Of a stretch of DNA of 64,000 nucleotides, positions 47,218 to 56,105 are shown in pieces (position 1 is the first letter of the stretch; each line of letters starts with the position of its first letter). The notes under the pieces were generated by a model, which was not told where the DNA came from, did not search any database, and saw nothing but the letters and a program-made list of their open reading frames with translations. The stretch covers positions 806,001-870,000 of the forward strand of contig NZ_OZ032161.1 of the NCBI RefSeq assembly GCF_964026575.1. Reading direction: 5' to 3'. This DNA is from Candidatus Tisiphia endosymbiont of Melanophora roralis (GTDB lineage: Bacteria > Pseudomonadota > Alphaproteobacteria > Rickettsiales > Rickettsiaceae). Both the position numbers and the translations under genes were made by a program.

Positions 47218-47359
47218 GAAAGCAAGCTAGATTCATTAATTGATTTAAGACTTGGTGGTGAAGTTAGTAAAGAAGAACCTCAAACTAAACGGTCAGAAGC
47301 TAGACTATACCTTGCGTCCACCGTTTGATATGTTCACAAAATGCACTGAAATCAGAGAA
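47218..47359 (+). pseudogene. Possible serine-recombinase C-terminal remnant
   Basis: The frame from 47218 reads ESKLDSLIDLRLGGEVSKEE ... TKRSEARLYLAST and stops at 47326; a shifted frame continues RPPFDMFTKCTEIREW into the tRNA. The LDxLIDLRLxGExSKEE pattern resembles the coiled-coil part of large serine recombinases. No catalytic domain is left. Its position against a tRNA gene fits a decayed integrated element. The match is short, so this is tentative. Confidence 0.4.
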
Positions 47360-47434
47360 TGGCTGGGGCGGATGGATTCGAACCACCGAATGACGATACC
47401 AAAAACCGTTGCCTTACCACTTGGCTACGCCCCA
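47360..47434 (-). tRNA. tRNA-Gln (anticodon TTG)
   Basis: On the minus strand TGGGGCG (5') pairs with CGCCCCA (3'). The D arm is GCCAAGTGGTAAGGC. The anticodon stem-loop ACGGT-TTTTGGT-ATCGT gives anticodon TTG, and the T arm is GGTGG-TTCGAAT-CCATC. The discriminator G and encoded CCA end the gene at 47360. Confidence 0.96.
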
Positions 47435-47670
47435 TCATTAAATACTAGTGTATAAGTGTACACTTAGTATACACAGAGCTTATAACAACAAACATTTCTT
47501 GAGTCAAATACTCTTTTTAATTTGACTATTCTTAATACGATTTTTATTGGTATTGTAGACACAAAATTAGCTTTTTGCACAGGCTAAAAGAATAATTTTT
47601 ATAAAAAATTATAACATCTTTTCTAATATGTGTTAGAATCCGATATAGGTAAGCAATTATTTTAAAGCTA

Positions 47671-48372
47671 ATGGATAAGGTGTTAAGTTCTGTTCAAGAA
47701 TATATTAAGTCTGGTGAATATTTTGTTGATGCTAAAAGATGGTATAATTTTAAATATATATATCCACTTGTACACAGAACATTTTTGTTGATATTTAGTG
47801 TAGTTCTTTTTGTATTATTTCTAAGTGTGGTGATTAATTTTGAGACTTTATTACCAGTAAAGCGTCAGGTGAGATACGCAATTAGTGCTAAATCCCTTAA
47901 AAGTGCAACAATAACTAACGCTAATCATATTAAGCATAATGCAATTAATTCTATTGCAGATATTATGATTAGAAATTACGTTATACATAGAGAATCATAT
48001 GACTATGATTTACTTCGTCCTCAGTATATATTTATGCAGAATAACTCTACGCGTATAATATTTAGACAATTTGCCAATTTTATGAATATTGACAATCCAT
48101 TGTCTCCAGTTATGCGTTACCAAAAGTCCTTAAAGCGTTCTGTTAATATATCATCAGTGGTTTATCATAAAAATAATAAGGCTGAAGTTACATTTACATC
48201 TTTGGCAAAAAACGCTTCTAATGATATTTTAGAAAATATGGTGTGGCAAGCTACAATAAATTTTGAAATAGATGCAATTAATATACATCTACCGCCTAAC
48301 TCAAGATTTAATTTTGCTGTCACTGGTTACAAACTTAAGTTAATAGAAGATAAAAGTAAAAAAATAAGATGA
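47671..48372 (+). CDS. virB8: Type IV secretion protein VirB8
   Basis: A 233-residue VirB8 with a cytoplasmic N-terminus, one membrane segment (~35-62, FLLIFSVVLFVLFLSVVINF) and a periplasmic domain (IHRESYDYDLLR; SVNISSVVYHKNNKAEVTF). VirB8 is an inner-membrane scaffold of the P-type T4SS. It overlaps virB9 by ATGA. Rickettsia (rvh system) have duplicated virB8/virB9; which copy this is cannot be decided here because other vir genes are absent from the window. Confidence 0.86.
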   Translation: MDKVLSSVQEYIKSGEYFVDAKRWYNFKYIYPLVHRTFLLIFSVVLFVLFLSVVINFETLLPVKRQVRYAISAKSLKSATITNANHIKHNAINSIADIMIRNYVIHRESYDYDLLRPQYIFMQNNSTRIIFRQFANFMNIDNPLSPVMRYQKSLKRSVNISSVVYHKNNKAEVTFTSLAKNASNDILENMVWQATINFEIDAINIHLPPNSRFNFAVTGYKLKLIEDKSKKIR

Positions 48373-49115
48373 AGCAACTAATAATATTTTTTGTAGTAGT
48401 ATTTTTTGTAAATACTGCGTTAGCCGTTAGGGAATCTAGACCAATGCCGATTGATAGTAGAATTAGGGTAATGGTTTATAGTCCTGATGATGTATTTAAG
48501 TTTACTGGATATTATGGTTATCAGGCTAGTATAGAGCTAGCAAAAGATGAAGAAATAGTTAGTATTTCCATGGGAGACACCACTTCTTGGCAAATAGTAC
48601 CAGCGGGTCATAGGATCTTCATTAAACCGATGGAACAAGATGCTACAACTAATATGACGCTTATTACTAATAAGCGAACTTACTTTTTTGAACTATATGC
48701 TACAGAAGCCTTAGATATGAGGGATCCAGATATGGTTTTTAATTTAAGGTTTATTTATCCTGATGATGAGAATTCTGGAGATCACTTACAAAATTACGTT
48801 ACATCTTCAGCTAACCTTGATTTATCGCATCCTGAAAAATATAATTTTAATTATTCCATAAGTGGTAATGAATCGATTGCACCAATTAAAATTTTTGATG
48901 ATGGAGTGTATACTTACCTACAATTCAGAGATAAAAATGCTGAGTTACCAGCTATTTTTGCAGTTGATGAAGCTCTTAGAGAGTCGATGGTAAATTATAG
49001 ACTCTCACAAGATAACGCTAATATGGTGATTATTGAACAAGTATTTCACAAGCTGTCAATACGTCATGGTAAAAAAATAGTATGTGTGTTTAATGAAGCA
49101 TTTAAGCCGTATTAA
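48369..49115 (+). CDS. virB9: Type IV secretion protein VirB9
   Basis: A 248-residue VirB9. Signal peptide residues 1-19 (LIIFFVVVFFVNTALA). The N-terminal domain contains the typical RIRVMVYSPDDVFKFTGYYGYQ and WQIVPAGHRIFIKP. The C-terminal domain (~170-245) has DDGVYTYLQF, ELPAIFAVDE and ESMVNYRL and would form the outer-membrane core with VirB7 and VirB10. Both domains are complete, unlike the shortened VirB9 copies known in Rickettsia. Confidence 0.88.
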   Translation: MKQLIIFFVVVFFVNTALAVRESRPMPIDSRIRVMVYSPDDVFKFTGYYGYQASIELAKDEEIVSISMGDTTSWQIVPAGHRIFIKPMEQDATTNMTLITNKRTYFFELYATEALDMRDPDMVFNLRFIYPDDENSGDHLQNYVTSSANLDLSHPEKYNFNYSISGNESIAPIKIFDDGVYTYLQFRDKNAELPAIFAVDEALRESMVNYRLSQDNANMVIIEQVFHKLSIRHGKKIVCVFNEAFKPY

Positions 49116-49165
49116 ACTTATAGCTAAATAGTTAACCTGATTAACATTTAGCCATAGTGAACCGG

Positions 49166-49261
49166 TGTCATTGCGAAGAAACGTGAGTCGACGAAGCAAT
49201 CCATTTTTGGTTACTTTTATGGATTGCTTCGTCGCTACTAAACTAGCTTCTCGCAATGACG
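49166..49261. repeat. Family A-like palindrome between virB9 and mrpC
   Basis: GTCATTGCGAAGAAACG ... GACGAAGCAATCCAT and, inverted, ATGGATTGCTTCGTC ... TCTCGCAATGAC. A long imperfect hairpin that divides the virB and mrp transcripts. Confidence 0.8.
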
Positions 49262-49331
49262 TTTGTGAATTTGGTGTAATGTTATTCGGGTTAACTATAT
49301 GCAGGAAGTCTATTAATTAAGTTAAGCAATA

Positions 49332-49709
49332 ATGTTTTTAGAAACTATATATATCTCAAAAATTTTATATTTTTTTACACTGTTAGTGTTAGTTAGTGGT
49401 TTATTTATAATGTTAACTAGTGATAATTATGTTCGTAAAATTATTGGGCTTAGTGTAATGCAAAGTTCGGTGCTAATTTTTTACCTTATGCTTGGTAAGG
49501 TAAATGGAGGTATTGTACCAATTGAACGTACAATACTACATAGCTATTCAAGTCCACTCCCTCAGGTGTTAATGCTCACGGCTATTGTTGTTGGGTTTGC
49601 TACTTTATCATTAGGTCTTAGCTTGATTTACCGTATTTCTAAGCAATTTAATACTATATCAGAAGGTGAGATTAATTTTAGCGAAACGACTAATGATCGA
49701 AGTGAATGA
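49332..49709 (+). CDS. mrpC: Mrp/Mnh antiporter subunit C (NuoK-like)
   Basis: A 125-residue protein with three membrane segments and the family stretch GLSVMQSSVLIFYLMLG ... PLPQVLMLTAIVVGFATLSLGLSL, which identifies MrpC/MnhC. It is part of a Na+(K+)/H+ antiporter complex related to complex I. It overlaps the next gene by ATGA, forming an operon. mrpA, B, E, F and G are not in this window. Confidence 0.88.
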   Translation: MFLETIYISKILYFFTLLVLVSGLFIMLTSDNYVRKIIGLSVMQSSVLIFYLMLGKVNGGIVPIERTILHSYSSPLPQVLMLTAIVVGFATLSLGLSLIYRISKQFNTISEGEINFSETTNDRSE

Positions 49710-51220
49710 CATTAATTAAACATTTTCCCGCTCTGCAAGTATTGCTACCATTTTTTGGAGCGTTATTCTCAATACTCACTTTTCGCTATAGGCTAGCTAC
49801 TCGAATTATAGCAGTTATATCGATTGCACTAAGTTTATTTTTAAGTATTTACGGTTTATCTGTAATTAATAAAGAGGGCGTATCATATAATTTTGGTGAT
49901 TGGCATGCCCCTATAGGTATTGAATATCGGCTAGACTATCTGAACCAACCTATAATTATCTATATTAATTGCGTATTATTATTTTTTCTAATCTTTTGTA
50001 ACAAATTGGTTACAAATACCATACTTAGATTTCTTGATAGAAAAAGACAATCGTTATTTTATGCAGTTTTATTATTTGCCCATAGCGGCTATCTTGGTAT
50101 TGTAAGTACTAATGACCTCTTTAATCTTTATGTATTCATTGAAATATCTTCATTAAGTAGCTATGTATTAATGGCACAGGGCAATAATCCTAGGGCTGTT
50201 ATCGGTGCTTTCGATTATCTTATGCTTGGTACTGTCGGGGCTACTTTGATATTAATAGGCATTGGATTTTTATTAAGCAGCACAGGCAGCCTTAATATGT
50301 TAGATGTTTCAGATATCTTGCAAAATTCTACTTCTGCTGGTAATTTGGATGTCGCTCCGGTTCTGCGTTCCGTGGCTCCTTTAAATTCCTCAGCAGAAGC
50401 GAATTTTGCAAGATATCTAACGCTTCTTAAGACGCATTATGACTCCAAAATAGTGATGCTAGGCATTAGTTTTTTTCTCATTGGCTCTATACTAAAAACA
50501 GCTTTTTTTCCTATGCATTTTTGGATGATCAGGACCTATAGTTCAGCTGCTCCTGTTATTCTGACATATCTTGCTAGTATATCCAGTATAATTGGTATTT
50601 ATATAATCTTGAGGTTCATTCATTTTACTATTGATTACAATGTGATCATTAAGTATCTATCAAATTTTATCAGCTTAATAGCTTTGGCAACTATTATTTT
50701 ATGTACATATTTTGCTTGCAGAAGCCAAAGAGTCAGAAATATTGTTATATATTCTTCTGCGGTGCAAATTGGTTATATGTTTTTGCTTTTAGTTATTCCT
50801 AGAGGTGAATCACTGTTATTTCCCTTTTTGTTTGCTGATAGCCTTAACAAGATTGCTTTATTTCTGCTCATTGCTTATTCTGATATTTCGAAACCATTTA
50901 GTATGTTATGGCGTATTTTGGTAGTTTTTAGTCTAATTTACAGCTGTGGTTTACCAATAAGTAGTATGTTTTTCATTAAGATTAGTATTTTCGAGTTGTT
51001 GATTGTTGAAAATATGTGGTTAGAGTTTGTTATTGTTGTCATAAGTTCTGCTATGTCGTTACTTTATCATTATAAAATTGCCAAAAAACTATGTTGGGAT
51101 CACTACGATTATACACAATTAAAATCGAACACTAAGTATTGTGGACTAATTTTTATTAGTATAATGCAATTTTTTCTACCAATATTCTTACCTTTTTTAG
51201 GAGTCATGAAAACGATATGA
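49706..51220 (+). CDS. mrpD: Mrp/Mnh antiporter subunit D, with in-frame palindromic element
   Basis: A 504-residue NuoL/M/N-type proton channel subunit with about 14 membrane segments: LFAHSGYLGIVSTNDLFNLYVFIEI with the TM5 Glu, and ILKTAFFPMHFWMIRTYSSA with the TM7 Lys. Residues ~202-238 are encoded by a 108-bp palindromic element (50311-50418). They fall in a loop between membrane segments 6 and 7, where an insert could be tolerated. The frame is intact. Confidence 0.88.
   Translation: MTLIKHFPALQVLLPFFGALFSILTFRYRLATRIIAVISIALSLFLSIYGLSVINKEGVSYNFGDWHAPIGIEYRLDYLNQPIIIYINCVLLFFLIFCNKLVTNTILRFLDRKRQSLFYAVLLFAHSGYLGIVSTNDLFNLYVFIEISSLSSYVLMAQGNNPRAVIGAFDYLMLGTVGATLILIGIGFLLSSTGSLNMLDVSDILQNSTSAGNLDVAPVLRSVAPLNSSAEANFARYLTLLKTHYDSKIVMLGISFFLIGSILKTAFFPMHFWMIRTYSSAAPVILTYLASISSIIGIYIILRFIHFTIDYNVIIKYLSNFISLIALATIILCTYFACRSQRVRNIVIYSSAVQIGYMFLLLVIPRGESLLFPFLFADSLNKIALFLLIAYSDISKPFSMLWRILVVFSLIYSCGLPISSMFFIKISIFELLIVENMWLEFVIVVISSAMSLLYHYKIAKKLCWDHYDYTQLKSNTKYCGLIFISIMQFFLPIFLPFLGVMKTI
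50311..50418. repeat. RPE-like element in frame inside mrpD
   Basis: A 108-bp element (36 codons) with inverted ends AGATATCTTGCAAAATTC / GAATTTTGCAAGATATCT, then CTTCTGCTG / CAGCAGAAG. The inside shares GGTTCTGCGTTCCG with family D. The same terminal 13 bp are at 45908-45921. Being a multiple of three, it keeps the frame. Confidence 0.88.
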
Positions 51221-51302
51221 GATATAGTGCTTCCATCGCTTGCAGACACAACATCGGGAAAAGTTCAAATACCCCTGAGTTACAGCCACTCGGAGAGCAG
51301 TA

Positions 51303-52772
51303 ATGTATTCTGCTATTACCCCTAGTTTTTTGATTTCATCGACTTTACTGCTAGCTATCCTAAATTTAGTAGCTCCCCTTATCAGTAATAGTAATAATAA
51401 CACCCGTAACTCTTTATTAATTACCATTAGCAGCTTCTTTTTTGTCAATATTTTAATTATTGACTGGTTGTTTCTGAAAGGCGTAAAAGCAAATCTGTCA
51501 ATAAACATATATGGTAATTTTTCTATAGGGCTGCATTTAGAAGCACTCAGTCTCATTTTTTTAACTTTGCTGAGCTTTTTATGGATTTGTGCTTTAATTT
51601 ATACAACCAAATATTTGGCAATCAATAATATCGATAATTCAAGTCGTTTTCTATTCTTCCTTAATCTAAGTGTGTTATTTGGCGGGATGGCAGCATTATC
51701 TTCGAATCTTTTTACTATGTTTATTTTTTATGAACTATTAACATTATCAACTGCTTCACTAATTGGTCACAGTGGTGGAGATAAAGTTATGGCAGGGGTT
51801 TATAAATATTTAAAAATATTAATGATTTCAGGGACATTACTATTCTTGCCAGCACTAATAATTATTTATGCTAAAGCAGGTCATGGAGATTTTACATCGC
51901 AAGGTTTTATCAAATATTATTTCTCCAAGAATCAAACAATAATTTTGTTATTAATGTTTATTTTTGGTATATCAAAAGCAGCTTTATTTCCTGTACATCA
52001 ATGGTTACCAGCCGCGATGGTAGCACATTACCCAGTAAGTGCCTTACTACATGCTGTGGTAGTTGTTAAAACTGGACTTTTTTGCATTTATAAAATTCTG
52101 ATGTATATTTTTGGTCTTAAATATTTACAATCTCTTTTTGTAGAACTTAACTGGGTTATTTTCTTACCAATTATAACTATAATTTATAGTTCTTTCAAAG
52201 CATTAAAGAGCGATAATATTAAGAAGATCTTAGCCTATTCTACCATTAACCAATTATCTATAGCTTTACTTAGTAGCTTCATGTTTACATCAAAATCTAT
52301 GGGAGCTGCTATCCTACATTTATGTTCACATTCATTTACTAAAATCTGTTTATTTTATGGGATGGGAAGTATTTATAGCTTAAAGAATACCAATCAAGTC
52401 TCTGATCTTATAGGTACTGCTAAAGAAATGCCCAAAACTAGCTTTATGGTACTCATTGCCAGTTTATCCTTAATAGGCATTCCTCCTTTTGGTGGTTTTA
52501 TTAGTAAATTTTATATTATGTTAGCTGCTGCAGAACAAAATCAAATATTAGTTATGGTAGTACTAGCTTTAAGTACGCTATTCTCTGCACTGTATTTAGC
52601 AAAGCTGATAATATTTATTTATAAGCCTATTGATAATAATTCTAAAATATTTTCTATAGAAAATAAATTGCCTAATTCTATGCTATTGAGTTTAGTTATA
52701 TGCTCGTGCATGGTGGTATTATTTTATTTTATACAAATTTTTATTAAGAAGTTTTTTGTATTTATAACTTGA
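51303..52772 (+). CDS. Second NuoL/MrpD-like proton antiporter subunit
   Basis: A 489-residue, ~14-TM protein of the NADH_dehyd/Mrp antiporter family: FFVNILIIDW, FIFYELLTLSTASLIGHSGG (Glu), FGISKAALFPVHQWLPAAMVAHYPVSALLHAVVVV (Lys; the segment spans ~215-250). It follows mrpD by 82 bp. Two D-like subunits in a row are seen in some alphaproteobacterial Mrp operons. It might stand for the MrpA N-terminal part or a duplicate MrpD. Start chosen at ATG 51303; no strong ribosome site is visible. Confidence 0.82.
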   Translation: MYSAITPSFLISSTLLLAILNLVAPLISNSNNNTRNSLLITISSFFFVNILIIDWLFLKGVKANLSINIYGNFSIGLHLEALSLIFLTLLSFLWICALIYTTKYLAINNIDNSSRFLFFLNLSVLFGGMAALSSNLFTMFIFYELLTLSTASLIGHSGGDKVMAGVYKYLKILMISGTLLFLPALIIIYAKAGHGDFTSQGFIKYYFSKNQTIILLLMFIFGISKAALFPVHQWLPAAMVAHYPVSALLHAVVVVKTGLFCIYKILMYIFGLKYLQSLFVELNWVIFLPIITIIYSSFKALKSDNIKKILAYSTINQLSIALLSSFMFTSKSMGAAILHLCSHSFTKICLFYGMGSIYSLKNTNQVSDLIGTAKEMPKTSFMVLIASLSLIGIPPFGGFISKFYIMLAAAEQNQILVMVVLALSTLFSALYLAKLIIFIYKPIDNNSKIFSIENKLPNSMLLSLVICSCMVVLFYFIQIFIKKFFVFIT

Positions 52773-52853
52773 ATTCGATGGAGCAAAGCCTATAGATAAA
52801 ATGAAACCACAAACCAAGCTTAAATGCCATAGTACCCTAAATTTTTCTATAAT

Positions 52854-53176
52854 CGTCATAGCAAGGCTCTTTAGATGCCGTGGCGATCTAGGTAAACAGC
52901 GAAACTGTTTTTTTAGAGTAACGCTTCGCGTATCCTAGATTGCCGCGTCGCCGCTTTGCGGCTCCTCGCAATGACATTACTAAATTACAGAAATAAATAG
53001 TTGTCATCGCGAGCCACAAAGTGGCGTGGCGATCCAAATAAATAGCTTGCTGTTTTATTTTTTGCCACTGCAACTTTATTGCGAAGCACAGTTAGGCACT
53101 GTGGCAATCTTCATTAAGCAAGGCCTCCTTCACAAGATTGCCACGTCGCCGCTTTTTCGCGACTCTCGCAATGACG
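52854..53176. repeat. Two family A repeats in tandem
   Basis: The first (52854-52975) is a close copy of 14059-14186, with AACAGCGAAACTGTT and CCGCGTCGCCGC. The second (53003-53176) begins GTCATCGCGAGCCACAAAGTGG and ends CTCGCAATGACG. The sequence before the second (CTAAATTACAGAAATAAATAG) is repeated at 55414-55436. They take up nearly all of 52773-53240; no gene. Confidence 0.8.
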
Positions 53177-53240
53177 GTTAATTCTTAAACTGACGTCTAT
53201 GCACTTTCACAGGGATGGCATCAAAAGTGAAAAATGACTT

Positions 53241-55241
53241 TTAAATTCCCTCTTCCCCTAATAAATTTATTGTATAATCATCGTGATCGTAATAATAACC
53301 TGCATTATGACCTACATCTTCGTTTAAATAGCCTGCATTACCGTTGTGATCATATCTTTCTTTATATGAAATAGTAGCAGTAAATATTTTATTTACAAGA
53401 TTGAACTCATCATCCGAGTAATTTAATACTAATGCTGTTGATAATTCTGCGTTAAAAGTTCCTTTATCACTGTTTGGATTGCTAAGAAACTCACTTATCT
53501 TTTTTATAACTCTATTGATCTGTGAGTAACCTAGATTTAACTCTTGCAGTTTATTGAATACTGGTTTTGTATTAGGGTAATTTTCCAACAATTGTTGAAT
53601 TTTTACTTTTTCGGCAACTTGAACTGCCTGTAGTTTGTTTGTTTCTACCCTTGCCGCTATATTTGTTGTTGTTTCATTTGCATGTTGCCATGCTTTATAA
53701 TCCATAGTGTACTCTCTTGCTTTTCCTGTATTTTTTAGTGCTTGGTATTTACTGAGTTCTTGCTCTATAAATATCTGTACCAGTGGCTCTTCGTTTATGC
53801 TAGACCAATTTAATGACTTTCCTACACTTATGAATTGCATAATAGCATTTTCTGTACTACTAGAAACTTTTAGCCCATTTTTGTCAAGTTCTGAAAGAAA
53901 TTTCTCACGTACACTCGATTCACCTGTGATAAGACTAATCAATTTCTGTCTGTCTTGTCCAAAAAGTGACTGTTGAACACAGATATTTCCCAAATAATCT
54001 TTTTGTGAAGGATCTTGATAATATTTCTTTAAAAGTATTGTACTGTAACTACTCAATGTTGGTAGTTTGTTGTCTTCAAGCCATTTGTTTATTTTTTTTA
54101 CCTCTTCATCTGAATTACGTGGTTGAGTTATTGCAGATTCTTGAGGCTTACTTTGTGCTAGGCTTGTTCTAGCTTTTGGTACGGGCGATTGTTGCAATTG
54201 TATACCAGCCATACCTGAAATCAATGGGGTTTCCTCTACAACAGGCTTTTGCTCCGGATGATGAAAAGATTGATCATTAAAATAAGATTTTCTTAAGGAA
54301 ATAATCTGTTGTGTAATCTTTACTCTTTCTTCTAGCATGCATTCACTGTCTATTATACTCTGAATACTACTAATATTACCATATGTATAATATTCTAAAA
54401 ACTTAGATTCACAATGTTTTTTGAACCGATGTAAGTGAGCAGGTATTGGTCTAAATAAAAGTTTCACTCGTGTTAGAAAATCATTCGCTTGGGTGTGATC
54501 TAAACTATTAAAAGCATTGCCCTGTTCAACATTGAAATTGTCAAACTGATGATTTCCTGCACGAGCATCATTAAAATCACCACCAAATCCACCTTGCTCA
54601 ACCCCACGCTTATAGATTGCCATAGTTCCAAACTCATCCTGTTCATTGAAATCATTATGTATTGGTCTTTGGAGTCGAGCATTGGATAAACTATATAAGG
54701 CGTCTTCATCTTCATCATCTCTATCTACATAATTATACGCTGGTGCTTGGGCTTGAGCATTAGGTAAACTATTAAATGGTGGTAACACTAAATCATCTGC
54801 TTCATAACCTAAACCTTCTAAGACTTCATTTAACGCATTCTCACTATATATTTTTGGAGCATGACTCTTGTCTTGCTCAAATTTCTGCCATAAACTATTT
54901 ATCAGTTCTTTTTTAATTTCTATAGCTTGTACGCTCCGTTCAACTTCTGTTTTTATTTGTTTTGCTGCATCTTTTGTTAGTGTAACTGATTTGCCAAATA
55001 CATTTTGAAATGTTACTGTTATTTCATTATTATTTTCCATCAATTCTAAAGCACGTTCAGTATCATAGTATCGTTGTGCATTCTTATACAATTCTTCGCT
55101 CTTCTGCCCAAACATTTGATTTCGTATTTCTCCTATCAACTTACTTAATACGTTAAAATCATTATCATTGTACTCCTGCCCTCTTAGACCATTAGTAAGT
55201 TTTAGGTATTGTTCAATATTGAAGTTTTTATTTTTTGCCAT
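53241..55241 (-). CDS. Large unknown protein, 666 residues
   Basis: I do not recognise this gene. The frame is intact and long, so it is probably real. There is no signal peptide or membrane segment. It has helical charged ends and a disordered Asn/Asp-rich middle (~155-260, with FGGDFNDARAGNHQFDNF). The C-terminus is Asn/Tyr/His-rich (NAGYYYDHDDYTINLLG). Long stretches with coiled-coil character (~460-600) suggest a cytoplasmic or secreted structural/effector protein. Function unknown. Confidence 0.7.
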   Translation of the reverse strand: MAKNKNFNIEQYLKLTNGLRGQEYNDNDFNVLSKLIGEIRNQMFGQKSEELYKNAQRYYDTERALELMENNNEITVTFQNVFGKSVTLTKDAAKQIKTEVERSVQAIEIKKELINSLWQKFEQDKSHAPKIYSENALNEVLEGLGYEADDLVLPPFNSLPNAQAQAPAYNYVDRDDEDEDALYSLSNARLQRPIHNDFNEQDEFGTMAIYKRGVEQGGFGGDFNDARAGNHQFDNFNVEQGNAFNSLDHTQANDFLTRVKLLFRPIPAHLHRFKKHCESKFLEYYTYGNISSIQSIIDSECMLEERVKITQQIISLRKSYFNDQSFHHPEQKPVVEETPLISGMAGIQLQQSPVPKARTSLAQSKPQESAITQPRNSDEEVKKINKWLEDNKLPTLSSYSTILLKKYYQDPSQKDYLGNICVQQSLFGQDRQKLISLITGESSVREKFLSELDKNGLKVSSSTENAIMQFISVGKSLNWSSINEEPLVQIFIEQELSKYQALKNTGKAREYTMDYKAWQHANETTTNIAARVETNKLQAVQVAEKVKIQQLLENYPNTKPVFNKLQELNLGYSQINRVIKKISEFLSNPNSDKGTFNAELSTALVLNYSDDEFNLVNKIFTATISYKERYDHNGNAGYLNEDVGHNAGYYYDHDDYTINLLGEEGI

Positions 55242-55437
55242 AATTTATAATATTTTAAAGTTATTTTTTTTATTTTGATAAACTAATATTACCGGTACAA
55301 ACGGTTTTTATTAAAAATCCAGCACATTATATGAAGTATTTTAGAAATTGCAAGTATTTTTATTGAAATGTTGAACCAAGGCAGTTTAAAAGTTATAACT
55401 AATGATAGAAAATACTAAATTACAGAAACAAATAATT

Positions 55438-55525
55438 GTCATCGCAAGCCACAAAGTGGTACAACTGTTGAAAGTTTACAAATACCTATACCACAGAGTC
55501 TATTAGCGAGCGTAAGCGAAGCAAT
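55438..55525. repeat. Fragmented family A repeat
   Basis: GTCATCGCAAGCCACAAAGTGG (as at 53003) is joined directly to ACAACTGTTGAAAGTTTACAAATACC and TATTAGCGAGCGTAAGCG (as at 21428-21485). It is a mosaic of two family A copies, suggesting recombination between repeats or insertion of one in another. Confidence 0.7.
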
Positions 55526-55564
55526 TGTAAGTTAAAAGTATGATATAATAGATATTGAAGTCAA

Positions 55565-55710
55565 TAGACTTCTTTCGAAACTCGCTTATGCTGAGGGATT
55601 TGAAGGAGACGCTTCACCTCGAACCGCAGCGTACTCTAATGTACGTGAGGATTCGAGTACCGCATCGACGTACAAATCACCAGCAGAAGTAGAGTTTCGA
55701 AAGAAGTCTA
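55565..55710. repeat. 146-bp palindromic element, family D, copy 2
   Basis: Same ends (TAGACTTCTTTCGAAACTC) and length as 45924-46069, differing mainly in a few bases before GAACCGCAGCG. The stretch 55711-55990 that follows has no gene or repeat I can recognise. Confidence 0.9.
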
Positions 55711-55990
55711 CTGTATACCATGCAAACAATTTGAGCTAAATCACCAAAAAAAGCTAAAAAGGTAGTGTACTAGAGATGTCTGTCCTTTTGCATTCATCCT
55801 TGAAGCAATCTTTTTAGCAATTATAGAATTCATGCTATTTCTGCATTATATTACTTAGTGCTTTATAGTTTATGTGCTATACTTTATCGTATAACATGAT
55901 TGATATAATTTTGATTATCTAGTATGGCTATTTCCCATTTTCTCAATCCAAAAAGATTGAACAAGCTGCAGAAACTAGCGGAGAGGAAAA

Positions 55991-56104
55991 GAAAAAATTG
56001 CTATAGCTAAAAATTTACTTAAAAAAATATGACATCTGAGCATATAGCTCTGATTACTAGTTGAAATATTAAAGAAATCAACAAACTACTAAAATATCAA
56101 GTAA
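55991..56104 (+). pseudogene. C-terminal remnant of an Rpn-type nuclease gene
   Basis: EKIAIAKNLLKK is followed, after a frameshift, by MTSEHIALITS, a stop, and NIKEINKLLKYQ. This matches the conserved C-terminal helical tail of Rpn nucleases such as those at 4926 and 27144. The nuclease core is gone. It ends at the start of the AAA-ATPase-like gene. Confidence 0.55.
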
Positions 56105-56105
56105 T

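Noticed and set aside
47252-47455. 67-residue plus-strand frame across the tRNA
   Set aside because: Most of it is the antisense of tRNA-Gln, a common false gene.
51197-51556. 119-residue minus-strand frame between the two antiporter genes
   Set aside because: Overlaps the start of the second NuoL-like gene, whose protein is clearly conserved. No ribosome site.
52888-53073. 61-residue minus-strand frame
   Set aside because: Encoded by family A repeats.
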